Source: Stutzerimonas kunmingensis
GTDB lineage: Bacteria > Pseudomonadota > Gammaproteobacteria > Pseudomonadales > Pseudomonadaceae
Direction of reading: 5' to 3'
Assembly (NCBI RefSeq): GCF_002929225.1
Contig: NZ_PISM01000004.1
Location: forward strand, 868,001 to 932,000
DNA: 64,000 nt
In this document: one piece after another, positions 35,223 through 47,108 of the stretch
How the letters are laid out: every line of letters starts with the position of its first letter
Position numbering within the stretch: position 1 is the stretch's first letter
Made by a program: the position numbers and the translations under genes
Notes under the pieces: model-generated
The model's database searches: none
Told to the model about the DNA's origin: nothing
Seen by the model: only the letters and a program-made list of their open reading frames with translations

Positions 35223-36086
35223 CTACAGCACGTCCAGGGGAATCTTCAGGTAGCGCGTGCCGTTGCTTTCCGGCTCGGGTAGCTCGCCGCCGCGCATGTT
35301 GATCTGCACAGAGGGCAGGATCAGCGTCGGCATGCCCAGCGTGGCATCCCGTGCCGTGCGCATGGCGACGAACTGGTCCTCGCTGATGCCTGCGTGCACG
35401 TGCACGTTGTATTCGCTTTCGGCGGCGATGGTCGTTTCATGGAGGAACTCTTCACGGCCGGGCGCCTTGTAGTCGTGGCACATGAATACCCGTGTGTCGC
35501 CCGGCAGGGCGAACAGCTTCTGGATCGACTGGTACAGCGTGCGCGCGTCGCCGCCCGGGAAATCGCAACGGGCAGTGCCGTAATCGGGCATGAACAGCGT
35601 GTCGCCGACGAACGCCGCATCACCGATGACATAGGTCATGCAGGCTGGGGTGTGGCCCGGGGTATGAATGGCGCGCGCCTGGATGTTGCCGACCTGGAAG
35701 GTATCGCCATCGTGGAACAGGTGGTCGAACTGGCGGCCATCGGTCGCAAAGCCGGTACCGGCGTTGAACAGCTTGCCGAAGGTGTCCTGCACCACGGTGA
35801 TGCGATCACCGATCGCCAGCTGACCACCTAGTTGCTGCCTGAGGTACGGCGCGGCGCTCAGATGGTCCGCGTGCACGTGGGTTTCCAGCAGCCACTGCAC
35901 CTTGAGGTCCTGCTCGCGTACATAGTCGACCAGACGCTGGGCGGTAGCATGGGAGGTACGGCCGGATGCCGGATCGTAGTCCAGCACAGAATCGATCACC
36001 GCGCATTGGCGTGTCTGCGGATCGCTGACCACGTAGCTGTAGGTGAAAGTCGCGGGATCGAAGAAGGGTTCGATATGGGCATTCAT
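35223..36086 (-). CDS. Persulfide dioxygenase (ETHE1-like metallo-beta-lactamase fold)
   Basis: 287 residues. The mononuclear iron site is visible in THVHADH (H70, H72, D74, H75), in HTPGHTP and in the downstream FMCHDY. The C-terminal region has the PDO II-type ending (AMRTARDATLGMP). It oxidises glutathione persulfide to sulfite and GSH. First gene of the four-gene operon, starting 24 bases downstream of the operator-like site at 36110. Confidence 0.93.
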   Translation of the reverse strand: MNAHIEPFFDPATFTYSYVVSDPQTRQCAVIDSVLDYDPASGRTSHATAQRLVDYVREQDLKVQWLLETHVHADHLSAAPYLRQQLGGQLAIGDRITVVQDTFGKLFNAGTGFATDGRQFDHLFHDGDTFQVGNIQARAIHTPGHTPACMTYVIGDAAFVGDTLFMPDYGTARCDFPGGDARTLYQSIQKLFALPGDTRVFMCHDYKAPGREEFLHETTIAAESEYNVHVHAGISEDQFVAMRTARDATLGMPTLILPSVQINMRGGELPEPESNGTRYLKIPLDVL

Positions 36087-36109
36087 GGACGCGCTCCTCT
36101 CAAAGATTA

Positions 36110-36125
36110 ATACCGGTGGGGGTAT
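36110..36125. promoter_or_regulatory. CsoR-type operator-like site B
   Basis: ATACCGGTGGGGGTAT: ATACC and GGTAT arms in inverted orientation around a G-rich centre, the layout of CsoR/CstR-family operators. On the minus strand TATTAAT at its edge could be the -10 box of the dioxygenase operon, so binding would block transcription. Confidence 0.6.
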
Positions 36126-36240
36126 GCATGTGGGGTGATGTTAGCCCTGATTTAGGTTATATGCTTAGACTTAATAGTTATTAGCTGGTGGCGGGACATT
36201 CGCCGCGACCCGCTATGGAAGGGGCGCAGCGGCTGTCGGG

Positions 36241-36964
36241 TCAGCGACTGGGCGGATTGGCAGCGTCACTGACGATATGGCCATCGACCAGCTGTATGGT
36301 CCGCCCGCAATCGGCCGCAAGCCGTGGATCATGGGTCACCACCAGTATTGCGCAGCCGAACTGGGCATTGATGCGATGAAATAGCTCGAACACGCTTTGC
36401 GCGGTGCGGGTATCGAGGTTGCCGGTCGGCTCGTCGGCCAGCAACAGAGGCGGGCGGGTCACCAGCGCCCGGGCGATGGCAACTCGTTGCTGCTGGCCGC
36501 CGGAGATCTGCGTCGGCTTCTTGTCGGCGAACTGCGCCAGTCCGACTTCGTCGAGCAGGCCGCGAGCCAGGTCGATATCCGCGTGTGACGGCTTGCCGTG
36601 GCGAATCATCAGCGGCATCAGCACGTTCTCCAGCACGCTGAATGCCGAAATCAGGTGGTGAAACTGGAACACGAAACCGATTGCCTGGTTGCGCAGGTGC
36701 GTGCGCGCTTCGTCGTTGCTGTCGCGTGTCGCCTGGCCGAGCACGTACAGCTCGCCGGAGCTGGGCGTATCGAGCAGGCCGATCAGGTTCAGCAGCGTGC
36801 TCTTACCTGAGCCGGACGGGCCGATCAGCGCGGCCAGCTCACCACGGCTCAGACGCAGGTCGATACCGTGCAACACCTCGGTTTCCAGTGGTGTGCCTAT
36901 GTTGAAGGCCTTGCGTACCTGTTCCAGGCGCAGGACCTCATTGGCCGGGCTGGCTGACAGGGTT

Positions 36965-36972
<8 letters not shown>
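36241..36972 (-). CDS. ABC exporter ATPase (MacB/LolD-like)
   Basis: 243 residues from the ATG at 36972, inside the end of the permease gene (8-base overlap). Walker A GPSGSGKS, signature ISGGQQQRVAIARAL, Walker B LLLADEPTGNLD and the H-loop THDPRL are intact. The LolD/MacB subfamily pattern (IGFVFQFHHLISAFSVLENVLMPL) indicates a mechanotransmission-type exporter. With the permease and adaptor it makes a MacAB-like tripartite pump; the substrate is unknown. Confidence 0.93.
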
Positions 36973-38185
<1,213 letters not shown>

Positions 38186-38189
38186 GCAG

Positions 38190-39374
38190 TCAGTCCTGAA
38201 TACCGGTTGGAATCGCTTGCTCATGCACGCGTACGCGCTGGCCTTTCTCGGCGTCGCCGATCAACACCAGATCACCTGCCGCCAGCCCTTCACTGACTTC
38301 GCTCAGCGCGGTGCCGAGCATTCCCAGACGCACGCTGACCCGCTCCACCACGCCATCATTGACGCGCAATACCTGGGCACGTGTTCCGTCGCGGGCGCGC
38401 AGCGCATCGTTGGGCAATACCAGGGCTTGCTCGCGTCGGCCGGTCTCGATGTTCACCGAGACGGTCATGCCCTGACGCAGGAAGTCGGCTGGCTCCAGCA
38501 GGTCGAGATGGACATCGATGGTCCCACGGGCGGTATCGACGCTCGGCGCGATAAAGCTGACGCGTGCCGGCAGCACTCGATCCGGGTAGGCATCGGCGAT
38601 GATCCTGGCGGCCTGGCCCAGTTCGATCGGGGCCAGATTCTTTTCGTCCAGAGGCAGCAGGATTTCGCTACTGCCGGAGCGGGCGATCGTCAGCAGGGTG
38701 CGGCCGGGCTGTACCAGGTCGCCGGGTTCGACTTCGCGCGTCTGCACGATGCCGTCGACCTGGGCGTGGATGCGGGCTTTCGCCAAGTTCGCGCGCGCCG
38801 CTTCCAGGCGCTGACGCAGGACCTGTTCCTCGCTGCCGCCTTCGCCCACGGCCGCGGCGGCGAAGCGGGCGCGATCGCGAACCACACGGGCAGTCAGCGT
38901 TGCGCGGCGAGCCTGCTCAAGCGCCTCGGAGGCCAGGAGCTTGCGTTCGAACAGTGTCTCCCGGCGCTGGAGTTCGCGATCGGCCTGTTCGAGGTTGTTC
39001 TGTGCCTCGCGTAGGGTGGCCTGTGCCTGGGGGCGGCTGGAATCAATCAGCTGCCGCAGGGCCGCTTGCGCCTCGCGCAGGCGGGCGCGCTGCTCGTCGT
39101 CGCGCAGCTCCAGCAACAGATCGCCAGCCGTTACCGCATCGCCCTCGCGTACATGGCGCACGGCGATAACGCCGGTGATTTCGCTGCCGACCTGCGCCAG
39201 CGACTGGCTGTCCACCTCGCCGCTGGCGACCACGCGTTGCACCAGTGGGCGTGTTTCCAGGCGATAGCCGGGCAGTTCCGGCCCTTGAAGCTGGCGCCAG
39301 ATCATCCAGCCGGCCAGCAGCAGGACCGGGATGATCAGCAAAAGCGCGCGACGAATGGTTTTTGCAGCGGGCAC
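38190..39374 (-). CDS. Periplasmic adaptor (HlyD/MacA-type) of the ABC exporter
   Basis: 394 residues from a GTG at 39374 with AAGGAG nine bases upstream; the long upstream extension of the frame covers the promoter and is rejected. N-terminal membrane anchor (about 8-24), lipoyl-like halves (VVASGEVDSQSLAQVGSEITG; IHAQVDGIVQTREVEPGDLV), a coiled-coil hairpin rich in Arg/Glu/Ala (about 95-190), and a beta-barrel domain. First gene of the exporter operon; an operator-like site lies 59 bases upstream. Confidence 0.92.
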   Translation of the reverse strand: MPAAKTIRRALLLIIPVLLLAGWMIWRQLQGPELPGYRLETRPLVQRVVASGEVDSQSLAQVGSEITGVIAVRHVREGDAVTAGDLLLELRDDEQRARLREAQAALRQLIDSSRPQAQATLREAQNNLEQADRELQRRETLFERKLLASEALEQARRATLTARVVRDRARFAAAAVGEGGSEEQVLRQRLEAARANLAKARIHAQVDGIVQTREVEPGDLVQPGRTLLTIARSGSSEILLPLDEKNLAPIELGQAARIIADAYPDRVLPARVSFIAPSVDTARGTIDVHLDLLEPADFLRQGMTVSVNIETGRREQALVLPNDALRARDGTRAQVLRVNDGVVERVSVRLGMLGTALSEVSEGLAAGDLVLIGDAEKGQRVRVHEQAIPTGIQD

Positions 39375-39432
39375 GACCGACCACTCCTTAATGCGGCCCC
39401 TCCGGGCCATCGAACCCGCCAAGCTTACGGTT

Positions 39433-39448
39433 ATACCCATGGGGGTAC
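39433..39448. promoter_or_regulatory. CsoR-type operator-like site C
   Basis: ATACCCATGGGGGTAC, 13 of 16 positions identical to site B. The core TACCC-ATGG-GGGTA is an inverted repeat. It lies between the divergent exporter operon and ZIP gene, and on the minus strand it runs directly into TATAAC, a possible -10 box for the adaptor gene. Confidence 0.6.
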
Positions 39449-39560
39449 AACGCGGGCGTTGCGCGCAGGTAGGGCGATGGTCTGCGGCTATCGTGACCAT
39501 AGGCTCTGGAGCAGGGCGTGGCGGAGTACACTGGCCGCCCGCATCGAGGATTCTGAAATC

Positions 39561-40493
39561 ATGGCGTCCACCGTTCAAAGCCCGACGGCCACTCTGCGCG
39601 CTGCCTGGCTCGCACAGGCGCAAGCCAACCCCTGGATCACCTTCGGCCTTGCGGCAACTGCAGTGGCGGTGCTGTTACTGCTAGTGGCGGGTACCGCCAA
39701 CGCTTTGCAGAGCAGCGAGGCGGGCAACGTTCGCTACGCGCTGTTGGGCGGCAGCGCCGGTTTCGTAGCGACGGCGGTCGGCGCGTTTCTGGCGATCGGC
39801 CTGCGTGACATTTCTACCCGCACCCAGGACAGCATGCTTGGCTTTGCCGCCGGCATGATGCTCGCTGCGAGCGCTTTCTCCCTGATCCTTCCGGGGCTGG
39901 AAGCGGGGCGTGAATTGTTCGGTAACGGCCCGGCTGCGGCGCTGACGGTGGTGGTCGGCCTGGGTCTTGGCGTGTTGCTCATGCTCGGTCTGGATTACTT
40001 CACGCCGCACGAGCATGAAAGCACTGGCCCCTGTGGTCCCGAGTGCGAACGCCTGAACAGGGTCTGGCTGTTTGTGCTCGCCATTGCGCTGCACAATATC
40101 CCCGAAGGCATGGCCATCGGTGTGAGCTTCGCCAATGGCGACCTGAGCGTTGGCCTGCCGCTGACCACGGCGATCTCCATTCAGGACATTCCCGAGGGCC
40201 TGGCCGTCGCGCTGGCGTTGCGCACCACCGGATTGTCGGCGCTGGGTTCGGTGCTGGTCGCCGCGGCATCCGGGCTGATGGAGCCGATCGGCGCGCTGGT
40301 GGGTATCGGCATGTCCAGCGGCTTCGCCATCGCCTATCCCATCAGCCTCGGCCTGGCCGCGGGGGCAATGATCTTCGTGGTATCCCACGAGGTGATCCCG
40401 GAAACCCACCGCAACGGCCATCAGACGCCCGCCACGCTGGGCCTCATGGTGGGCTTCGCGGTGATGATGTTCCTCGATACCGCGCTGGGCTGA
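39561..40493 (+). CDS. ZIP-family metal transporter (GufA/ZupT-like)
   Basis: 310 residues from the ATG at 39561. Eight membrane helices. The two metal-binding ZIP motifs are HNIPEGMAIG and IQDIPEGLAVAL, where the second has Gln-Asp rather than the usual His, seen in the GufA subgroup. A short His/Glu/Cys-bearing loop (TPHEHESTGPCGPEC) between helices may bind metal. Zinc or other divalent metal uptake is the family role. Divergent from the ABC exporter across a region containing operator-like site C. Confidence 0.88.
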   Translation: MASTVQSPTATLRAAWLAQAQANPWITFGLAATAVAVLLLLVAGTANALQSSEAGNVRYALLGGSAGFVATAVGAFLAIGLRDISTRTQDSMLGFAAGMMLAASAFSLILPGLEAGRELFGNGPAAALTVVVGLGLGVLLMLGLDYFTPHEHESTGPCGPECERLNRVWLFVLAIALHNIPEGMAIGVSFANGDLSVGLPLTTAISIQDIPEGLAVALALRTTGLSALGSVLVAAASGLMEPIGALVGIGMSSGFAIAYPISLGLAAGAMIFVVSHEVIPETHRNGHQTPATLGLMVGFAVMMFLDTALG

Positions 40494-40497
40494 CGCG

Positions 40498-41229
40498 TCA
40501 GGGCTTGTCCGCCTCGGTCTGCATGATCAGCTCGACGCGGCGGTTGCTGGCGCGACCCTGTTCGTCGCCGTTGTCGGCGAGCGGTCGCGTGTCGGCGTAG
40601 CCGGTTGCGCTCAGCCGCGTCGATTCGATGCCGGCCAGCTGCAGGTAGCGCACCACGCTGCTGGCGCGGCTGGCGGAAAGCTCCCAGTTGGACGGAAAGC
40701 GCTCGGTCTGGATGGGCAGATTGTCGGTATGGCCCTCGACGATGATCCGATGACCGCCTGCGGCGAGGGTCGGGACCAATCGGTCGATCACATCCAGCCC
40801 GGCGTCTTCCAGCTCCGCCCGCCCTGAGCCGAACAGAATTTCGCTGCTGATTCGAAAGCTGATGCTGCCATCGTTGACGATAACCTCGATGTCGTCGCCC
40901 AGCGCCAGATCGGGCTTCGCTTCGCTCATGTCGTGCTGCTGCGTATCAGCCGCCGGAGCCGGTAGCGGCACGATTGATGGTATGGGTGAAGCGCTTGGCT
41001 GCAGTGCTACCAGCTGATCGCCAGCCGCCTGCTGCGTGGCTTCTACCATCGCGGGCTCGCTCTGCTGGCCTTCGCCCTTGCCGGCAAGCGCCAGCATGAT
41101 CACCAGCATCACTAACAGCAGGGTGAGCATGTCCAGGTAGGTGATCAGCCAGGCTTCCTGCTCTTCCTCTCGCTGCGGCTCGATATGCCAGCGGGAGAAG
41201 CGGCTGCCCTGCGATGCCTGGCCGTTCAC
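40498..41229 (-). CDS. Second MotB-like stator protein (OmpA domain)
   Basis: 243 residues from a GTG at 41229 that overlaps the motA-like stop (GTGA). A single membrane helix (about 28-48, TYLDMLTLLLVMLVIMLAL) carries the ion-binding Asp D33. A linker rich in Pro and Ala leads to an OmpA/MotB domain (about 120-238) with VEGHTDNLP, NWELSASRA and RASNRRVEL. It differs clearly from MotD and forms a second stator-like pair in this window. The partner ion and the machine it drives are not evident. Confidence 0.87.
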   Translation of the reverse strand: MNGQASQGSRFSRWHIEPQREEEQEAWLITYLDMLTLLLVMLVIMLALAGKGEGQQSEPAMVEATQQAAGDQLVALQPSASPIPSIVPLPAPAADTQQHDMSEAKPDLALGDDIEVIVNDGSISFRISSEILFGSGRAELEDAGLDVIDRLVPTLAAGGHRIIVEGHTDNLPIQTERFPSNWELSASRASSVVRYLQLAGIESTRLSATGYADTRPLADNGDEQGRASNRRVELIMQTEADKP

Positions 41230-42041
41230 GTGCGTTCGTCCTGCGGCTCGCTGCGCGGTGCGGCGGGGCTGCCGTCGCGAATTTCGTCGTCGTGGTGGGC
41301 GATGAACGACTTGAGCGTTTCTCGCATGTAGGCCGGGCTGCGGCGATTGCACATCATGGAGATGCCCTGCATCACCAGATTCATCAGCGCCACGCGTTGC
41401 TCGGTACGCCGTTCGAGCTTCACAGCCACTGGTTTGAGGATCAGGTTGGCCAGCAGCACGCCGTAGAAGGTCGTCATCAGCGCGACCGCGAGGCTGCGGC
41501 CGATCAGGTCCATATTGCCGCTACCGAGCATGAACATCAGGTTGATCAGTCCGACCAGCGTGCCGATCATGCCGAACGCCGGCGCATAATTGGACATCGC
41601 CCGGAACAGCTGTGCCTCGGCATTCTCCCGGGCGCGCAGTCGTGCGATACGCCATTGCAGAAGTTCCAGGATGTCTTCTTCCGGGGTGTTGTCGATCACC
41701 AGCTGCACGCCGGTGCGCAGAAAGGGATTGCTGACCTGCTCGACCGCTTTTTCCACCGCAGGTAGATCACCGCTGATCCACAGTCGCGAGATCTGCACCA
41801 GCTCATCGAGATCCTGCCGGGTGTACAGGCGCTCGTTGCGCATCACGGTCCAGATCAGCCCGAACACTCGGGTGACTTCGCGCAACGGATAGCTGATAAA
41901 GGTCGCCGCCAGGGTGCCGACCAGCACGATGCCGAGGCTTGGCAGGTCGATGAAAAGCGCGGGTTCTTTGGCGGCGAAGAGCATGACGACGGCGAGCAGT
42001 CCGATGCTCGCGACGATGCCGATCAGGGTGGAGGGATTCAT
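41226..42041 (-). CDS. Second MotA-like stator/proton-channel protein
   Basis: 271 residues, four membrane helices: two near the N-terminus (TLIGIVASIGLLAVVMLFA; LPSLGIVLVGTLAATFISYP) and two later (YAPAFGMIGTLVGLINLMFM; SLAVALMTTFYGVLLANLIL). The sequence resembles PomA/MotC types more than E. coli MotA. ATG with GGAG upstream. Translationally coupled to the MotB-like gene. It is more distant from MotC than expected for a recent duplicate. Confidence 0.88.
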   Translation of the reverse strand: MNPSTLIGIVASIGLLAVVMLFAAKEPALFIDLPSLGIVLVGTLAATFISYPLREVTRVFGLIWTVMRNERLYTRQDLDELVQISRLWISGDLPAVEKAVEQVSNPFLRTGVQLVIDNTPEEDILELLQWRIARLRARENAEAQLFRAMSNYAPAFGMIGTLVGLINLMFMLGSGNMDLIGRSLAVALMTTFYGVLLANLILKPVAVKLERRTEQRVALMNLVMQGISMMCNRRSPAYMRETLKSFIAHHDDEIRDGSPAAPRSEPQDERT

Positions 42042-42141
42042 CGGAACTCCGCTGAAGGGGCCAGTGCAGAAAGCGCGCGATCATAGCAGCTGGCCTTGCG
42101 CGTACGGCTGACCTGGGTCAGATCAGCCGCTGGCAGCCGCT

Positions 42142-43317
<1,176 letters not shown>

Positions 43318-43368
43318 TCATGGAAGAGGATGCAATTGGCCTGCCGTAAGCGTGGCAGCAGTCTGTGG

Positions 43369-43396
43369 TTGTAAGTTGCTGATAAGCCGGTACAAT
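43369..43396 (+). promoter_or_regulatory. Promoter of the SRP RNA gene
   Basis: TTGTAA, 16 bases, TACAAT, followed by a GC-rich discriminator (GGCGCC), the form of a stable-RNA promoter. Confidence 0.65.
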
Positions 43397-43423
43397 GGCG
43401 CCGCTCGCCGCCAGGCGGGTTTC

Positions 43424-43548
43424 GTTATGGTGGGCCCTGCCGGTCCCCTCGCAACGATCAGCCGTGAACCCGGTCAGGCCCGGAAGGGAGCAGCCGCAGC
43501 GGTGACATTGTGTGCCGGGGTGTGGCTGGTAGGGTTCACCTCCATAAC
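43424..43548 (+). ncRNA. ffs: Signal recognition particle RNA (4.5S)
   Basis: The conserved apical domain GGTCAGGCCCGGAAGGGAGC (about 43474-43493), which binds Ffh, is intact. The ends pair (GTTATGG with CCATAAC) to give the long hairpin of small bacterial SRP RNA. The boundaries were set by this pairing and may be off by a few bases. A short AACGA/TCGTT hairpin followed by T's just downstream (from 43546) may terminate it. Confidence 0.93.
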
Positions 43549-43730
43549 GATCTTCTCGTTTTTCCTTTCTCTCTTATCTGAATCCGCTGACGCCTTTGCA
43601 GGCTCGGGCGTATACGCGCGTCTGCCGTTCCTGGGTTGTGGCATGGCAACCGGTTGCTGGCGCCAACCTTGTATCCTGCACAGTGTTTCCAGAGGCACGA
43701 AGTGCCGGTATCGGCTCGAGGAGCACGGTT

Positions 43731-44885
43731 TTGTCTGTAAAAGCGAAGTGGGACATCTTCTGCGCAGTCGTGGATAACTTCGGTGACATCGGCGTCACCT
43801 GGCGCCTGGCCCGGCAGCTGGCGGCGGAACACGGTCAGCACGTGCGGCTGTGGGTGGATGACCTGGATACCTTCGCTCGGCTGTGCCCGACGGCCAATGC
43901 CGAGGCGGAACAGCAGCTGCACGAGGGTGTGGAGGTCCGGCGCTGGTCCGGCCAATGGTCAGCTACCGAGCCCGCCGATGTGGTCATCGAGGCGTTCGCC
44001 TGCAATCTGCCGCAGCCCTACATCAATGCCATGGCTGCCAGCGGTCGTCGCATCCTTTGGCTGAACCTCGAGTATCTGAGCGCCGAGGACTGGATCGTCG
44101 GCTGCCATGCGCTGCCCTCACTGCAGGCCAACGGCTTGCAGAAGTACTTCTTCTTCCCGGGCTTCGAAGCCCGGACCGGCGGTCTGATCCGTGAAGCTGA
44201 TCTGATGTTGCGCCGTGCGGAATTTCAGAGCGATATGGCGCAACAGACCGCTTTTCTTGCCTCGCTCGGCGTAGCGCGACAGCCCGGCGCGCGCCTGTTG
44301 TCCTTGTTCGCCTACGAAAACACTGCGGTCGCCGGTTGGCTGGACGCCCTCGCGGCCGATTCGCGCAGCAACCAGCTGCTGGTCCCGGAAGGGCGAGTGC
44401 TCGGCGATGTTGCCGCCTGGCTTGGCGTGCCTAGCCTGCATGCGGGCGATCAGCATCGGCGCGGCAGTTTGCAGCTTTGCATCGTGCCGTTCATGACTCA
44501 GGACGAATACGACCTGCTGCTGTGGAGCTGCGATTTCAACGCAGTGCGCGGGGAGGAGTCCTTTATCCGCGCCCAGTGGGCCGGCAGACCGCTGGTGTGG
44601 CACATCTATCCTCAGGAAGACGATGCCCACTGGGATAAACTCCATGCCTTTCTCGATCTGTACGCGCATGAGCTGTCGCCCACGGCCAACGCAGCGCTAC
44701 GCGAATTCTGGCGTGCCTGGAACGCCGGGCAGGGGGCTGGCGAAGCCTGGACGGCTCTGGTCCGCGAATACCCGCCCTTGCTGCAACATGCCGAAGCCTG
44801 GACCCACGAGCAGGTAGCCAATGGCGATCTGGCCGGGAAGCTGGTGTTTTTCTTCACCGATTGGCTAGGTGCTGTTCACGCTTAG
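43731..44885 (+). CDS. earP: EF-P arginine rhamnosyltransferase EarP
   Basis: 384 residues from an uncommon TTG at 43731, chosen because GAGGAG lies seven bases upstream and translation then reads SVKAKWDIFCAVVDNFGDIGVTW, the EarP start. A GT-B fold follows, with the dTDP-rhamnose-binding C-terminal part (FMTQDEYDLLLWSCDFNAVRGEESFIRAQWAGRP) containing the catalytic-region residues. It transfers rhamnose to Arg32 of EF-P. The efp gene lies 177 bases downstream, with its own promoter. Confidence 0.93.
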   Translation: MSVKAKWDIFCAVVDNFGDIGVTWRLARQLAAEHGQHVRLWVDDLDTFARLCPTANAEAEQQLHEGVEVRRWSGQWSATEPADVVIEAFACNLPQPYINAMAASGRRILWLNLEYLSAEDWIVGCHALPSLQANGLQKYFFFPGFEARTGGLIREADLMLRRAEFQSDMAQQTAFLASLGVARQPGARLLSLFAYENTAVAGWLDALAADSRSNQLLVPEGRVLGDVAAWLGVPSLHAGDQHRRGSLQLCIVPFMTQDEYDLLLWSCDFNAVRGEESFIRAQWAGRPLVWHIYPQEDDAHWDKLHAFLDLYAHELSPTANAALREFWRAWNAGQGAGEAWTALVREYPPLLQHAEAWTHEQVANGDLAGKLVFFFTDWLGAVHA

Positions 44886-44988
44886 CGTGCGACCGCACCT
44901 TCAATTATGGTGGGGAAACGCCGTGGCCTGATCTCCGCGCCTTGTTGTACGCCGCTCCGCATGGCGCCATTTGGCGCAGCAACGTGGC

Positions 44989-45018
44989 TTGCGACCAGGC
45001 GGGAACAGACCCTATGAT
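44989..45018 (+). promoter_or_regulatory. Sigma-70 promoter of efp
   Basis: TTGCGA, 18 bases, TATGAT, giving a leader of about 40 bases before the efp ATG. Confidence 0.6.
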
Positions 45019-45062
45019 ACGCGGCCTGTTTTTTGTCTCTAATTCCCCTTCGGATATTTCGT

Positions 45063-45629
45063 ATGAAAACCGCACAAGAGTTCCGTGCCGGCCAGGTGGC
45101 CATCATCAACGGCGCACCCTGGGTCATCCAGAAAGCCGAGTTCAACAAGTCCGGCCGTAACAGTGCCGTGGTCAAGATGAAGTTGAAGAACCTGCTCAAC
45201 GGTTCGGCTACCGAGACCGTTTACAAGGCTGACGACAAGCTGGAGCCGGTCATCCTCGAGCGCAAGGAAGTGACCTATTCCTACTTCGCCGACCCGCTGT
45301 ACGTGTTCATGGACGACGAGTTCAACCAGTACGAAATCGAAAAAGACGACCTGGAAGGTGTAATGACCTTCATCGAAGACGGCATGACCGACGTCTGCGA
45401 AGCCGTTTTCTACAACGACAAGGTGATTTCCGTCGAACTGCCGACCACCATCATTCGCGAAATCGTTTACACCGAGCCGTCCGTACGTGGGGATACTTCC
45501 GGCAAGGTCATGAAGACCGCTCGCCTGAAGAACGGTGCCGAGCTGCAGGTTTCCGCGTTCTGCGAAATCGGCGACTCGATCGAAATCGACACCCGCACCG
45601 GCGAGTACAAGTCCCGCGTCAAGGCCTGA
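45063..45629 (+). CDS. efp: Elongation factor P (rhamnosylated Arg32 type)
   Basis: 188 residues, three beta-barrel domains (KOW-like, OB, C-terminal). The modification site is Arg32 in KSGRNSA, not the lysine of E. coli EF-P, consistent with the neighbouring EarP. EF-P relieves ribosome stalling at polyproline; in Pseudomonas this needs rhamnosylation. The frame from 45033 is shortened to the ATG that gives the standard [10 protein letters not shown] start. A terminator follows. Confidence 0.97.
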   Translation: MKTAQEFRAGQVAIINGAPWVIQKAEFNKSGRNSAVVKMKLKNLLNGSATETVYKADDKLEPVILERKEVTYSYFADPLYVFMDDEFNQYEIEKDDLEGVMTFIEDGMTDVCEAVFYNDKVISVELPTTIIREIVYTEPSVRGDTSGKVMKTARLKNGAELQVSAFCEIGDSIEIDTRTGEYKSRVKA

Positions 45630-45656
45630 TAGGCCACGCAGACTGCTCGAAAAAGA

Positions 45657-45681
45657 AACCCGGCCTGGCGCCGGGTTTTTT
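45657..45681 (+). terminator. Rho-independent terminator of efp
   Basis: AACCCGGC-CTGGC-GCCGGGTT followed by a T-run. Confidence 0.9.
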
Positions 45682-45758
45682 ATGCCCTTTCACTTGCCGA
45701 TCGGTGCGCGACAAGTGTCGCGCACCGTGACCGGCAGCCTGCGGCTTCTACCTCGCCA

Positions 45759-47108
45759 TCAGTTGGGCCGCAGTTGCTTCAGGGTTTCAGCGATCATGAA
45801 CGCCATTTCCAGCGACTGATCGGCGTTTAACCGCGGGTCGCACTGGGTGTGATAGCGATCGCTGAGGCCGGCTTCGGTGATCGGCCGCGAACCGCCGATG
45901 CATTCGGTGACGTTCTGGCCGGTCATCTCGATATGAATCCCGCCGGGGTAGCTGCCCTCGGCACGATGCACATCGAAGAACTGACGCACTTCGGCGAGCA
46001 CCTTCTCGAAGTCCCGCGTCTTGTAACCGCTGGAAGCCTTTATGGTGTTGCCATGCATTGGGTCGGAACTCCAGAGCACATGGCGACCTTCGTTCTGCAC
46101 CGCACGCACCAGTCGCGGCAGACCGGCTTCGACCTTGTCGGCGCCCATGCGCACGATCAGGTTCAGGCGACCGGGGTCGTTCTGCGGGTTGAGGATGTCG
46201 ATCAGGCGGATCAGCTCCTCGCTGTCCATGCTCGGGCCGACCTTCACGCCGATGGGATTGCCCACTCCGCGCAGGAATTCGACATGCGCGCCGTCGAGCT
46301 GACGGGTGCGGTCACCGATCCACAGCATGTGCGCGGAGCAGTCGTACCAGCCGCCGCTGAGGCTGTCCTGGCGGACGAAAGCCTGCTCGTAGTTCAGCAA
46401 CAGTGCCTCGTGAGCCGTGAAAAAGCTGGTCTCGCGCAACTGTGGCGCGCCATCCAGGCCGCATGCGCGCATGAATTTCAGCGTTTCGTCGATGCGTGCG
46501 CCGAGCTGGTGGTACTTCTCGGCCAGCAGGGAGTTGGCGATGAAGTCCAGGTTCCACTGATGCACCTGGTGCAGGTCGGCGAAACCGCCCTGGGCGAATG
46601 CACGCAGCAGGTTCAGGCTGGAGGTGGACTGATGGTAGGCCTGCAGCAGACGCTCCGGGTCCGGCACGCGGCTTTGTGCGTTGAAGTCGATGCCATTGAC
46701 GATATCGCCCCGGTAAGCCGGCAGTGTCACGCCATCGACGGTTTCGTCGCCGGCCGAACGGGGCTTGGCGAACTGGCCGGCCATGCGCCCGACCTTTACC
46801 ACCGGACAGCCGGCCGCGAAAGTCATGACGATCGCCATCTGCAGCAGCACCTTGAAGGTGTCGCGAATCTTGGTGGCCGAGAATTCGGCGAAACCCTCGG
46901 CGCAATCGCCGCCCTGCAACAGGAACGCGCGGCCCTGGGTCACCTCGGCGAACTGCCGTCTCAGCTCCCGTGCTTCGCCGGCGAAGACCAGCGGTGGCAA
47001 GCCGGCCAGGGTGCGTTCAACGCGCGAGAGGTGTTCGGCATCCGGGTATTCGGGCTGCTGCTGGATCGGCTTGCTTCTCCAGCTATCGGGGCTCCAGGCG
47101 TCGTTCAT
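45759..47108 (-). CDS. 3-deoxy-7-phosphoheptulonate synthase, class II
   Basis: 449 residues from the ATG at 47108; the longer frame overlaps the next gene and is rejected. Class II (plant-like) DAHP synthase: [12 protein letters not shown] near residue 70, [14 protein letters not shown], and the metal-binding C-terminal [13 protein letters not shown]. It condenses PEP and erythrose-4-phosphate as the first step of aromatic amino acid synthesis. Not surrounded by phenazine or other aro genes, so likely a housekeeping isozyme. Confidence 0.93.
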   Translation of the reverse strand: MNDAWSPDSWRSKPIQQQPEYPDAEHLSRVERTLAGLPPLVFAGEARELRRQFAEVTQGRAFLLQGGDCAEGFAEFSATKIRDTFKVLLQMAIVMTFAAGCPVVKVGRMAGQFAKPRSAGDETVDGVTLPAYRGDIVNGIDFNAQSRVPDPERLLQAYHQSTSSLNLLRAFAQGGFADLHQVHQWNLDFIANSLLAEKYHQLGARIDETLKFMRACGLDGAPQLRETSFFTAHEALLLNYEQAFVRQDSLSGGWYDCSAHMLWIGDRTRQLDGAHVEFLRGVGNPIGVKVGPSMDSEELIRLIDILNPQNDPGRLNLIVRMGADKVEAGLPRLVRAVQNEGRHVLWSSDPMHGNTIKASSGYKTRDFEKVLAEVRQFFDVHRAEGSYPGGIHIEMTGQNVTECIGGSRPITEAGLSDRYHTQCDPRLNADQSLEMAFMIAETLKQLRPN

